Assembly: GCA_947471745.1 (NCBI GenBank)
Contig: CANJKZ010000264.1
Location: 2,138,501 to 2,202,500, forward strand
Direction of reading: 5' to 3'
From: Closterium sp. Naga37s-1
Taxonomy: Eukaryota; Streptophyta; Zygnematophyceae; Desmidiales; Closteriaceae
DNA: 64,000 nucleotides
In this document: positions 12,395 to 22,957 of the stretch, in pieces
How positions within the stretch are numbered: the first letter of the stretch is position 1
Layout of the letters: each line of letters opens with the position of its first letter
Program-made: the position numbers and the translations under genes
Notes under the pieces: generated by a model
Databases searched by the model: none
What the model was told of the DNA's origin: nothing
Seen by the model: the letters and a program-made list of their open reading frames with translations, nothing else

Positions 12395-13586
12395 ATTTCA
12401 AAACGACATCTTCTAAAACATGGCTCAAATTCATCAATATGGATAAAGGCATTGTTGAAGATAGAGGCTTTTTCGAACAAGGAAAATTGGGAGAGACTCG
12501 TGCACATCTTCACCAAGGGCCTCATCCCGTTCGCATTCATCAAAGATGAAGTTTTTCGGGCATACTTGCATTGTCTCAACCCAAAAGCAAATATTTCGAG
12601 CCGTGCGACTCTTGCGGGTGACATTCATGCCACCTATAACGCTTGTGTGAGTAAGATTAAGAATCTTCTTTGAATCTCTCATGGAATGTGTCATTCACAC
12701 TTGGCTTTGGTCCGGCCCCAAGAATGTTTTGTACATAGCAATCACTTGCCATTGGATTGATGATGATTTCAACTCCAAGCCCATTTTGTTGGTTTTCAAG
12801 CATTTTCAAGGCCATCATATGGGCGAAGCCATCAAGAGTGCATTTGTGAAGTGTGCATAAAGATTGGGAGTTGGGGGAGAATGTGATGGCCATCACGGTG
12901 GACAATACCTCCATCAATAAGTGTTTCATCAAATTTTTTGGGGTGGAGAAGGGGTTTCCCATCAAAAGACACATGAGATGCTTCAACCATGTGATCCACC
13001 TTGTGGTTGATGTAATCTTGAAGCACCCCCCTGTTGAAGAAGCTCCGAAGAAGATACGAGTGTTTGCAATATATCTCAAATGGTTTATTTTTAGGAAAGG
13101 GAAGTTTTGGATGCAGTGTAAGAAGAAAGGGCTTCACAACGTAGCATCACTTGCGCATAACACCCATACTCGTTGGAGTGTTGCTCACTTCTTAATGAAA
13201 AGAGCAAGATTGCTCCAACTTGCTACAAATGCGTACTTGGTGGAAGGTGTGGGTGATGATGTGGAATGGGATTTTCGGATGAAGAGTGAAGAGTGGGATT
13301 GCCTTGAGCGTCTTGATAACCTTCTTGAGCCATTATCCAAAATTCAAAACATTCTAGAGGGCTCGAGCTACCCAACCTTGTCTTTTGTGTGTACCATCTA
13401 TTAATGCTTCAATGGATATTTTGGAGGGGAGGGTGGAAGTCAAGGGGAGGTTCTGGTAGGCGTGCAAAGAGGGCCTTGAGAAACTCAAGGGATACTATGA
13501 CCGGTCATTAGAGGAATACACCATTGCTACGGTCTTGGACCCAAGGTTCAACCTTGAGTACTATGCCAATGGTGAGAGGTTGGGTG

Positions 13587-13804
13587 TGTTAGAATCCTAG
13601 CGTGACTTAGGCTTAGGAGCCATAGCTAGGTTAGAGTGTCGAGAGAGTTTTGGGTGAGGAAAGTCGAGAAGGAGAATATCGAGGAAAAATGGAATGGAAT
13701 GATTTCACTAGCAAGAGTTGGGATACAAATAGCAAACCCTAAATTGGGTTGTACTCACTACAGAGTACCCCACTGCAGGCTAGACAGCAAATACATTCTG
13801 ACAG
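13587..13804 (-). mobile_element. Solo LTR (218 bp) inside the hAT transposase
   Basis: Starts TGTTAGAATCC and ends CATTCTGACA, flanked by the perfect 5-bp direct repeat GGGTG (13582-13586 and 13805-13809). The hAT reading resumes directly after it. Its reverse complement carries the core of the short-LTR copia families here (CTGCAGTGGGGTACTC, GAGTACAACCC), so it belongs to that group in minus orientation. No internal region remains, as expected after LTR-LTR recombination. Confidence 0.9.
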
Positions 13805-14280
13805 GGTGGTGATCATCAATGGACCGCAAGTGTGCGAGAGTACATCACCAAGGCATATAAGGAGTACAAAAAAGAAAAACATTTTAAGGGAAGAGAAGCT
13901 GTCGAGAGTAACACTTCAACCGCAACTCCCCAAGAATCCTGGATGGAACTAAAAGCGTCTTGCATTTTTGTGTAATTTTCGATTGCCGCAAAAGTGGGGA
14001 GACCATGGAGATAACCACTCAATTAGACGACTATCTTCGAAAGAAGAGATTGAGTGTTGGACCCCATGGAATTCTTCATTCGTTCAAGGATTGGTGGAAG
14101 GTGTATGAAAACTTTATCCCATTGTCGCGCACATGGCATGCGACTATCTTGCCATACCGGGAACTTCGGCGGATTTCGAGCGTTTGTTTTCGATAGCACG
14201 TCGTGTCATTACAAATTTCCGTCATAGTCTAGATCATGTAGAATTTGCTTGCGCTTGTGGATAGTTTTGGAAAGAATGCA

Positions 14281-14628
14281 AGTATAGGTGGTGGGATTTA
14301 GGATTAGTGTTAGGTGACTTAGTTCATGTTTGGATAGTTTGGAGCTATAGGTAAAGTGGTAGATTAGTTTGGAGCATTGGTTAGTGTGGTTGATTGGTTT
14401 AAAATTCTTCTACAATTGTTGTGAGCCTTGGTTGGTGTGACTGATTGGGACAATCTTGTTCTACATTTTTTTAGAGACCTCATTAGTGTTGTTGATTGGT
14501 CCGTTGTTGTTCTACACAAGAATAGAGATTTATTTTATTGAGGGTTGAATGGATCTTTTATGATCTAGAAATGTTTGGAGTCTTGATCGGTATGATTGAT
14601 TTGTTCACTCTTGTTTCGGGATTGCTCA
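14281..14628. other. AT-rich spacer, no gene seen
   Basis: About 350 bases of AT-rich DNA with imperfect GGTTAGTGTGGTTGATTGG-like repetition between the hAT remnant and the G1 LTR. No coding signal or RNA gene was recognised. Confidence 0.5.
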
Positions 14629-15315
14629 TGTAACATCCGTACCCAGCCCCCCTGGTCTCGATACATCGAACCAGCTGTGAGGGGGAAATGGGGGGAAACA
14701 TTGATTGGTAGGAATTGAATGGAAGCGCGACTTGGGTTGGAATCGACTTGATTGGAAAACAAACCAATAAGAACATTGCTACACAATTGTGATTGGACAT
14801 ACGCGATAGGTTTGAACAAAACCCACATAAGTTCAAACACCACCCTTGTCTAGCCAATCAGAACATACTCACCCAAAGTGAGTCGACGGAACTTCCGCCG
14901 CTGGTTGGAATTGCAACCAATCAGAAACTTCCAACCTAAGTCCAACGCAACTCTCACTTGAAATTGCAACCAATACAACAAACAGGTTTGTGATAACTAT
15001 GCATTGCTTATCCTTGTTGTCTAAAATGCAATTGGTTGAGAATCTCAATTATTGCCACATGGGCAAAGCCCATGGAGGTGCACCCTTCCTTGCCATGGGG
15101 AAGGTGTCTGCACCCCAAGGGGTTGTAGGAAGGGGTCTGAGCCTTCCAAGCTCATTTTTTCCATTCCTTTCCCCAACAAACCAAGTTGGAAAAGGGATTG
15201 TTTCTCTCTCAAGTTACCTTGCACAGTTTGTTTCTAGGAGCTACTACTCTCTGATTTGTACTACAAGGCTATTATTATATGGGTAACTGTCCTTTCTAGC
15301 TGTGGAAACGTTACA
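14629..15315 (+). repeat. 5' LTR of gypsy G1 (687 bp)
   Basis: Bounded by the short inverted ends TGTAAC and GTTACA and followed directly by a primer-binding site. No partner LTR occurs in the window, so the limits rest on the end motifs and the primer site. Short open frames inside it are not genes. Confidence 0.78.
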
Positions 15316-15316
15316 T

Positions 15317-15330
15317 TGGTATTCAGAGCT
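15317..15330 (+). promoter_or_regulatory. Primer-binding site of G1
   Basis: TGGTATTCAGAGCT lies one base after the LTR end. It resembles the initiator-Met-tRNA complement TGGTATCAGAGC, with one extra T. Confidence 0.7.
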
Positions 15331-18206
15331 ATAGGGAGATCCTCTCCTTGTGGGCATCCAAGAAGATTTTTGTTTTTTTATTTTTTCTTGGAGGGGTTGT
15401 GATTTTCATTGTAATTTCTATTATAAACTTGTGAAGACTACAAGCTCCTCAACTTCAAGCAAAATATCTCAAGCTGAGAGCTCCGGCCTTCAAATTTTGC
15501 AAGTTTCTCCAAGACTTCTACTCCCTCCCTCCCTCCCTGCTGGTGGAACTTCTGGAGCCACTGTGAAGAAGTTGGTTGTTGGCAACCTGTATGGTCTAGC
15601 ATTTCTTTTGAAGATAACCACTTTGTGATTGTTCTTGCCTTATCCGACTACGATGGTAAGGATATTTTGCAACCGAGTGGTTTTGCCTATAGTTGTGGTT
15701 GTAGGATCCATTGAAGACGTTTCTCATTTGGAAAAAATCTTGGTTATTCACTGCAATGGTAACAAATTGCAATAGATCTGTAACAATCTTTTATAATTTA
15801 GTGATTCTTCTCTACAATGGCCTCCAACTCTCATGCTGGTGGTGATGAAGGCAACAAATTCCCATTCTGAACTTGAAGCTTCTGCGCAGAAGATTGACCT
15901 AAACAATATGGATGAGGAGATGGCTGAAAAAGAAGCTGCTGAAAACTCCTCTGCTAAGAAGTGCTAAAAACTCCAAGGGGCAGGAAGAGGAGTCTCAGGA
16001 GGACATTGAGTTGGAGGGAGAGGAGGACATCTTGCATGCTGAAATTGCTAAGCTGCACGATCATGCTACTGAGCAGGACACGCGCATCCAACAGCAGTAG
16101 TCACTCATTTCCAAGACAACAAAATCAAGTACTTGGAAGTTGAGCTTACGAACACGAAGCACGATGCACGGGAGCACGTTCACCAGTTGGCAAGGCAGGC
16201 TTCAAAGATCAACGAGCTGCATGAGGCTTTGAAGGTTCTCCGACGGGAGACCATGTTTCGCCCTGCACCACGAGCGGACCCGCCTGCCCACTCTGCTAGC
16301 GGTCACACCCACCCTTCTCGCTCTGGTGGTGTGGCGGGTGAGCCCGGACCTTCTACGCAGCGCGCTGCTGAGCCGAACACGCAGGTTTTTGGCTCTCTAC
16401 CAATTACCCTGCCGCCATTCATCCATGGCAAGACGGACGTGGTGGCATGGTTGTCGATGATGACCGACCTGTTCGCAACTCACAAGGTCCATAACGACGC
16501 TCGCGTCGTTGCTACCACCACCGTGCTAGACCAGACTGCACAGCGAGTGCTGTATGGCAGCAAGCTCCAGGCTGAGGCGGATAAGAAGTCGTTTGGGTCG
16601 GAGGAATTCGCCTCTGTGCTCAAGCAAGCTTTCCAGGTCCAGCCAACACAGCTAGAGGTGCGAAGCCGACTTGAGAAGCTGCAGTGCGGGAACCGCACAG
16701 TTCAGTAGTACGCCGTGGAGTTCGAAGAGATCTGGGTGCTCCAGAAACTGGCGGAACGTATGAGCGAAGGCGAGAAGATCCACCTCTTCTTCAAGGGCCT
16801 GCCTGAGCACCTCCAGAGCATGCACATGACGGATGGGGCTGGGGAGTCGTAGAGGTCCTACGATCACGTGAAGTGTGTGGTGGGGACCACTGGTAAGCAT
16901 TTCCGTGCTTATGCAAAAGCTACTACCCAGCCGCAGCAGGCGTCAAGGCCGTCGCCTAGCCCTGCATGTCCAAGCAGAAGGCAGCAGGCAACGCCTTGGA
17001 AGGGCGGGAACCACAAGAGGCTCTTCCAACAGGGACAATAGGCTGACCACAAGGCCAAGAAGGTCAACGAGGGTGGGCCAAGCAATGTCGATACTTGCTT
17101 CAAGTGTGGCAAGCCTAGTCACAAGAATGATGAGTGCCGCCACTGCAAGTCGGTGAAGTACTCTGGCAAGCCTACGACGGACAACAGGCGCCATGATGGC
17201 AGTGGCCCCTCGGGTAGCCAGCGGGATTTTGCAAAGCCCAACTAGGGGGTGGGTACCTAGCGGGCATAGTAGATCGAGAGGATGAGGCAGTATTCCTACG
17301 GGATGAGGAGTTATTGAAACTCGAGTGCCTTGTTGATTGCAAAATTGCATGTGTGTATGCATTATCTTTTAATGAAAGTTCTATGTTTTCCTCTCAATTT
17401 CACACACTCAAAAGTATCACAACTGAATCATTACGAGATAAATTCTCAATCATTTGTTGTGATCATCAAAACGTGCCTTGGATAATGGATGTGGTGGGTC
17501 GTTGCACCCAAGCGCACCCTTTAAGTGCGGTTGGATTGGTAACGCGCACAATTCGAGGTAAATTATTTTGAACGCTTCAAGGATGGAGCGTGTTAGCGTA
17601 GTGGGATAAAGGACACCATGTATGGTGGACTCAGGCTCGTTCTTTTGGACGTAGCAAGCACGGCATTAAGGCGTATTACTTGCCTCCCACTAATATTACA
17701 GCATGTCCTATCCGACCTAAACATAAGCAAAACCTTTTGTTTTAGGGTCGTGTAAATGGGCGCAGTGCTTCGATCCTGGTTGATACAGGTGCGACCGCGT
17801 CATTGATCGATGAGAAGTGGATGGGATATTTGAATGTTCCTGTTCAAGGACCATCTTGTTCTATCCGCTTGGGAGATGAAAGTGTCATCCATTCAGAGGA
17901 TATGCATTGGTTAACCTGGATATCCAAGAATATCAGGAGACCATCACCGTTTTTGTCTTACCCCTCTTAGCAGGTGTAGACATCGTCTTGGGAATGGATT
18001 GGCTGCGGCCTAATGAGGTGATTTTAAATTTCCAAGATAACACGCTTTCATTCACAAACAATGGGACGAGGTTTCAATGGCAAGTCCCAAAGCGTCATGC
18101 AATGGACGACAAACCTCAAAGCTGGGCTCTTGATGTGCGCTTTGCATCGGCTCTCCAATTCAAAGAGCATGTCAAGGGAGCTGATACATTTTTTGTTGTA
18201 CAGCTA

Positions 18207-19726
18207 TGTCAGAATGTGTAATTTCTCTAGTCTGCAGTGGTGTACTCTATAGTGAGTACAGCCCTGTTAGGGTTTGCCATATGTACTCAACTGCCTGCTA
18301 GTGAAAACTCTCTTCTCTGTTTCATTCCTTTCTTCACTATTCTGACATGGTATCAGAGCAGGTCGACCCTCTCTGGTCGACCCTGTGGATGGGCCCACCC
18401 AATGCTTCCGCTGTTGTACTGCCTGTCGCGCGCCCCGGGTGCGCGACGTTTTCTGCCTGCCGCGCGCTCGTGGCGTGCGGCGTTTTTTCTTCCCGCCACG
18501 CGCTCGGGGCGCGCGGCAGTTTTCTACCCGTCGCGCCGCCCCGGTGGTCGCGTAACGCCCTGCCCTGCCCGTCGTGCGCCCCGTGGCGCGCGGCAGTGCC
18601 CTGCCCGTCGCGCGCCCCGAGGCGTGCGGCGGTTTCGTCGTCCGTCGCGGCGCCCCGGGGGCCCACGCGTCACCCCTCCCATTGCCCGTGGCGCCCTGGG
18701 GGGGCCGCGCGTCGCCCCCTCCCGTCGCCCGTCGTGGCGCCCTCGGGGGCTCGCGCGCGGCCCCCCTCCCGTCGCCCGTCGTGGCGCCCTTAGGGGCCCG
18801 CGCGCGCCCCCCCCCCCTCCCGTCGCCCGTCGAGGCACCCTCGGGGGCCCGCGCGCTGCCCCTGCCTGCCGCCCGCAAGCCGCCCCTGCAGCCCGCGTGC
18901 CGCCCCTGCAGCCTGCGAGCCGCCCCTGCCGCCTCCTGTCCTCGTGCACCTGTGGGGTGGCGGGTATGGGGGTGGCGGGTGTGTGAGTCATCCCCTGCTC
19001 CTCCTCCTCCTTCGTCTCCCACTGCTGCAGCTGCCGCTGAGGGGGGTGGATGTGTGGGAGCCGAGGGAGTGGCGCTAGGAGGGTGACACGGGATTGGAGC
19101 TAGGGGTGTAGCAGGGGGTGTGTGAAAGGGGGGTGGGACAGTTGGGGGAGGTTGAAGGGGGGTGGTCGCCGTGAAGCCAACAGCTCCAGTCGCCCGTGAG
19201 ACCGTTGCGCCAGTCGCCCGTGAGCCCGTCGCTCCAGTTGCCCGTGAGCCCGTTGCTCCAGTCGCCCGTGGGTCCGTTGCTCCTGCCGCTCAGAGTTAGC
19301 CGCGGAGCCAGTTACTCCAGTTGCCCGTGTGCCAGTTGCTCCAGTTGCCAGTGTGCCAGTTGCTCCAGTTGCCAGTGTGCCAGTTGCTCCAGTTGCGCCG
19401 TGTGCCAGTTGCTCCAGTTGCGCCGTGTGCCAGCAGCTTCAGCTGCCGCGCACTACCTCCTCTCCTCTCATAGTCCCTCCTCCTCCACACTTGCCCTCTC
19501 TGATAGCTTCTAGCTTTGATTATATTTGTGAACTATAAACTGCTGCTTGTTGTGCTGATCATACCCCACTTTGACTATGGGGGTGTGTCAGAATGTGTAA
19601 TTTCTCTAGTCTGCAGTGGGGTACTCTATTGTGAGTACAGCCCTGTTAGGGTTTGCCATATGTACTCAACTGCCTGCTAGTGAAAACTCTCTTCTCTGTT
19701 TCATTCCTTTCTTCACTATTCTGACA
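18207..19726 (+). mobile_element. Non-autonomous LTR element NA1 (copia-like cis signals, no genes)
   Basis: Two near-identical 141-bp LTRs (18207-18347 and 19586-19726; TGTCAGAATGTG...ATTCTGACA) flanked by the perfect 5-bp direct repeat AGCTA (18202-18206 and 19727-19731). A canonical primer site (TGGTATCAGAGCAGG) starts at 18348, and a purine-rich tract (TATGGGGGTG) ends at 19585. The 1.24-kb interior is a GC-rich degenerate minisatellite (CGCGCCCCGGGG-type units, about 18420-18930), then a short-unit repeat (about 19180-19440, GTTGCTCCAGTTGCC units). No gag or pol was recognised. It inserted into the G1 pol region and must have moved with enzymes supplied by another element. Near-identity of the LTRs suggests a fairly young insertion. 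Confidence 0.92.
18348..18362 (+). promoter_or_regulatory. Primer-binding site of NA1
   Basis: TGGTATCAGAGCAGG immediately follows the 5' LTR and is a full match to the usual plant copia initiator-Met-tRNA site. Confidence 0.9.
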
Positions 19727-20069
19727 AGCTAGACTATGAACCAACCACTTCACATATTATTGACGATTTCCGACCTCTAATGAAGGCATTCGCAGATCAA
19801 TATTATGTGGTTTTCCAGCCAATTCCGGACGGGGTACCCCCCGACCGTGCAGTCGGCCATACCTGTCAGAATATTATGTTTCTCTAGTCTGCAGTGGGGT
19901 ACTGTGTAGTGAGTACAACCCTGTTAGGGTTTTTCTATATGTATCCCAATGCTTTCTAGTGCAATCATCCTCACTCATTTCATTCTCGATTCTCACATGG
20001 TATAGAGCATTTTTCGATCCTTCCTAAGGGCCCACCACGTTTACACTAATTTTTTTTTTCCTACCCGAG

Positions 20070-20890
20070 GCGCGCGTCGCGCCTGCCCTTCACGGCCCTT
20101 AGTGGCCCCTCGTACGGCCCCTTTGCGGCCCCTCGTTAGGCCCTTCGTGGCCCCTCGTTAGGCCCTTCGCGGCCCCAGTTAGGCCCCCTCGCGGCCCCTC
20201 TGACGGCCCTTCGCGGCCCCGTCACGGCCCTTCGCGGCCCCTTTGGCAACCCGTCGCGGCCCCTCGCGGCCCTTCGCGGCCCCTTACAGGCCCCGTCGCG
20301 GCCCCCTTGCGGCCCCTTACCGGCCCTGTCACGGCCCCCCCGTCGCAGGCCCCCGTCGCGGCCCCCCCTCGTCGCGGCCCCCCGTCGCGGCCCCCCGTCA
20401 CGGCTCCTTAGCGGCCCCTTTGCGGCCCCTTAACGGCCCCGTCGCGGCCCCCCTTGCGGCCCCTTCGCGACCCCGTCGCGGCCCCGTCACTGCCCCGTCG
20501 CGGCCCTGCCCCGTCGCCTGTCGCGGCCCTTACGCGACCCCGTCGCGGCCCCGTAGCGGCCCCGTCACTGCCCCGTCGCGGCCCTGCCCCGTCGACTGTC
20601 GCGGCCTCGTCGCAGCCACGTCGCGGCCCCGCCCCAGGACGTGCCCCGACCCCGGACCTGCCCCGACCCTGTCGCGGCCCGTTAGGTCCGTCGCGGCCCC
20701 CCCTTCGCGGCCCGTTAGGCCCCTTTGCGGCCCGCCCAGGCCCTTCCCCGGCCCCTTTCTCGGCCCGTTAGGCCCCGTCGCGGTTTTTCGCGGCCCCTTC
20801 GCGGCCCGTTAGGCCCCTTCGCGGCCCGCCCCGGCCCTTCCTTGGCCCCGTCCCGGCCCTGTCTCGGACCTGCCCCGACCCAGGCCCCGC
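20070..20890 (+). repeat. GCGGCCCC-type minisatellite in NA2
   Basis: Degenerate array of GGCCCCTTCGCGGCCC, GTCGCGGCCCC and TTAGGCCCC units directly after the NA2 primer site. It occupies the leader position that carries a minisatellite in the other short-LTR copia elements. Confidence 0.85.
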
Positions 20891-21129
20891 CCTCATGCCG
20901 GTCGTGGCGCACCAGGGGCCCGTACACCGCCCCCCCGTCGCCCCCCCCCCCCCCCCCGGTCGCCACGCAAGGCGACGGGAGGGGCGACCTGGGGGGGCGC
21001 GCGTCGCCCCTTCTTCCGCCTGCTCTGGCGCCCTGGGAGGCCCCCGTACTCCTCCCCCCCCCCCCCCCCCCCCCCCCCCTCAGGTCGCCTCAACAGGCGA
21101 CGGGAGGGGCGACCTGGGGGGGGGGCCAC

Positions 21130-21335
21130 GCGTCGGAGCAGCCGCCCCTGGTGCAGCCGCCCCTGGAGCAGCCGCCCCTGGTGCAGCCGCCCCTGGTGCA
21201 GCCGCCCCTGGAGCAGCCGCCCCTGGTGCAGCAGCCCCTGGAGCAGCCGCCCCTGGTGCAGCCGCCCCTGGTGCAGCCGCCCCTGGTGCAGCCGCCCCTG
21301 GTGCAGCCGCCCCTGGAGCAGCCGCCCCTGGACCC
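21130..21335 (+). repeat. 15-bp tandem repeat (GCAGCCGCCCCTGGT/A)
   Basis: About 13-14 uninterrupted copies of a 15-bp unit GCAGCCGCCCCTGGT or GCAGCCGCCCCTGGA, with little variation, inside NA2. The three forward frames read as Pro/Leu/Gln or Ala/Gly repeats. Long C runs flank it at about 21056-21079 and 21462-21485. Confidence 0.9.
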
Positions 21336-22957
21336 CGCGCCTCTCCGCCCTTTTCTCCTCTCCCTCCCCCTGCTGCGGGTGCAGCAGTAAGGGGGAGGGG
21401 ATCTGCCATCCCCCTGGTGCGGATGCGGCCGTGGGGGGAGGGGACCTGCAGCGCCTGCCTGCCCCCCCCCCCCCCCCCCCCCCCCCACATCTCTCTGCTG
21501 CGGGTGCAGCAGTGGGGGAGGGTATGGGGGTGGCGGGTGTGGCCAACCCGCCAGCCCTGCTGCGCCCCGCGCGCCCTGCTGCCCTGTGCGCCCCGTGCGC
21601 CCTGCTGCCCTCTGCACGCGCCATGCACAGCACCCCCCCCCCCTTCTCCTCCATCCCCTGCTGCAGGTGCAGCAGTGGGGGAGGGTATGGGGGTGGCGGG
21701 TGTGTGGCATCCCCTCCTCCTCCTCCTACTCCGTCTCCCACTGCTGCAGCTGCCGCTGAGGGGGGTGGGTGTGTGTGAGTCGACGGAGTGGTGCTAGGGG
21801 GTGGGGTGTGAGTGAACCTAGGGGTGTAGCAGGGGGTGTGTGAATGGGGGGTGCGGCAGTAGAGGGAGGTTGGGTGGAGGTAGCCGTCGTGTTGCTAGCA
21901 GTGCCAGTAGTCCGGAGGTGCGCTTCCGGTAGCCCAGTGATGCCGCTGCGCCAGTCGCCCGTGGGTCCGTTGCTCCTGCCGCTCGTCTTAGCCGCGGAGC
22001 CAGTTACTCCTGTAGTCCGGAGGTGCGCCTCCGGTAGCCACAGTGCGCGCCGCTCCTGTTGCACATGTGTCTGCAGCTTCCGCCGTTGCCTCCTCTCTCC
22101 TCTCCTATTAGTCCAGCCTCCTCCTCCTCACTTGCCCTCTGTGATAGCCTCTAGCTTTGCTTATTTATTGTGAACTTTAAACTGTTACTTCTTGTACTTG
22201 TGCTCAGAATGTGTGGTGACATTGTGATCCACCCTGAGCTTGCTTTGCTTTGCTTCTTGTGCTGATCATACCCCACTTTGACTATGGGGGTGTGTCAGAA
22301 TATTATGTTTCTCTAGTCTGCAGTGGGGTACTCTGTAGTGAGTACAACCCTGTTAGGGTTTTTCTATATGTATCCCAATGCTTTCTAGTGCAATCATCCT
22401 CACTCATTTCATTCTCGATTCTCACAATACCATCCCGGTGGAACCTGGAAAGGTGCCACCATTCAGACCTCTCTATCACCTCAGTCCAGCTGAGTATAAA
22501 GAGGCTAAGCAACAGATTGAGGAATACCTCAGGAAGGGACGGATAGAAGCCAGCACGTCCCCATACGGAGCACCTATCTTGTTCGTTCACAAGAAAGGAG
22601 GTGGACTACGCATGTGCGTCAATTAACGAGCCCTGAAAACAGATATCCATTTCCGCGGATAGAAGATATATTTGACCGACTACAGGGTGCAGAATGGTTC
22701 AGTGCATTAGATTTGGCGCACGGTTATCACCAATTGCGTATAACAGAGGACGATGTTCCAAAGATGGCTTTCCGTTCGCCGTTCAGCCATTTTCAGTGGC
22801 GTGTGTTAAGTTTTGGCTTGACCAACGCTCCGCCCTCTTTCCAGAGGGTGATGAACGATGTGTTTCATGATGCGGTTGGCCAATTTGTTTTGGTGTACCT
22901 TGATGACATCCTGGTATACTCAAAGACTGAAGAGGAACATACGGAACATCTGGAATG

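Larger units (their letters stand above)
12046..14280 (+). pseudogene. hAT-superfamily transposase, broken DNA transposon
   Basis: Remnant of a hAT DNA transposon transposase (an RNase H-fold enzyme doing cut-and-paste transposition). Readable pieces: an N-terminal segment at 12452-12673 with YLHCLNPKANISSR; a central catalytic segment at 12853-13404 with MRCFNHVIHLVV at about 12973, the typical hAT 'RC.aH.l.L' motif; a stretch just before 13587 reading TVLDPRFNLEYYANGERL; and the C-terminal dimerisation (hATC) motif near 14140-14190 reading IPGTSADFERLFS. The pieces lie in different frames with stops between them, and a 218-bp solo LTR interrupts the gene, so it is dead. Base composition is clearly more AT-rich than its neighbours. 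Terminal inverted repeats and an 8-bp target duplication were not found by eye, so outer limits are approximate. The first 300 bases show no recognisable domain. Confidence 0.85.
19864..22426 (+). mobile_element. Non-autonomous LTR element NA2 (copia-like cis signals, no genes)
   Basis: Two near-identical 134-bp LTRs (19864-19997 and 22293-22426; TGTCAGAATATTATG...ATTCTCACA) flanked by the perfect 5-bp direct repeat ATACC (19859-19863 and 22427-22431). A shortened primer site (TGGTATAGAGCA) starts at 19998 and the purine tract TATGGGGGTG precedes the 3' LTR. The interior of about 2.3 kb is GC-rich tandem repeat, and the last 100 bases (TGATCCACCCTGAGCTTGC and neighbours) match the 3' untranslated part of copia A. 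That points to an origin from an A-like element by loss of gag-pol. Open frames across it are Pro/Ala repeat translations, not genes. Confidence 0.92.
14629..22957 (+). mobile_element. Ty3/gypsy element G1 (broken, with two nested insertions)
   Basis: Ty3/gypsy LTR retrotransposon. Parts: 5' LTR 14629-15315; primer site from 15317; gag from ATG 15817 to about 17240, with a coiled-coil-like N-terminal part, a capsid-like region (PPFIHGKTDVVAWLSMMTDL) and a CCHC zinc knuckle near 17097-17140; aspartic protease region about 17750-18206 (ILVDTGATASLIDE, then GVDIVLGMDWL); reverse transcriptase in 19732-19863 and 22427-22957, ending soon after YLDDILVYSKT. The protease-to-RT stretch is interrupted by NA1 and NA2, each with a perfect target duplication. 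RNase H, integrase and the 3' LTR are absent: a copia A LTR begins at 22958. Several breaks; older than its two insertions. Confidence 0.9.

Noticed and set aside
14990-15286. 98-residue open frame near a putative promoter
   Set aside because: Lies within the G1 LTR; no conserved domain.
20243-21797. Several 190-300-residue Pro/Ala/Gly-rich open frames on both strands
   Set aside because: Repeat translations inside the gene-less element NA2; composition follows the tandem units and no domain is recognisable.
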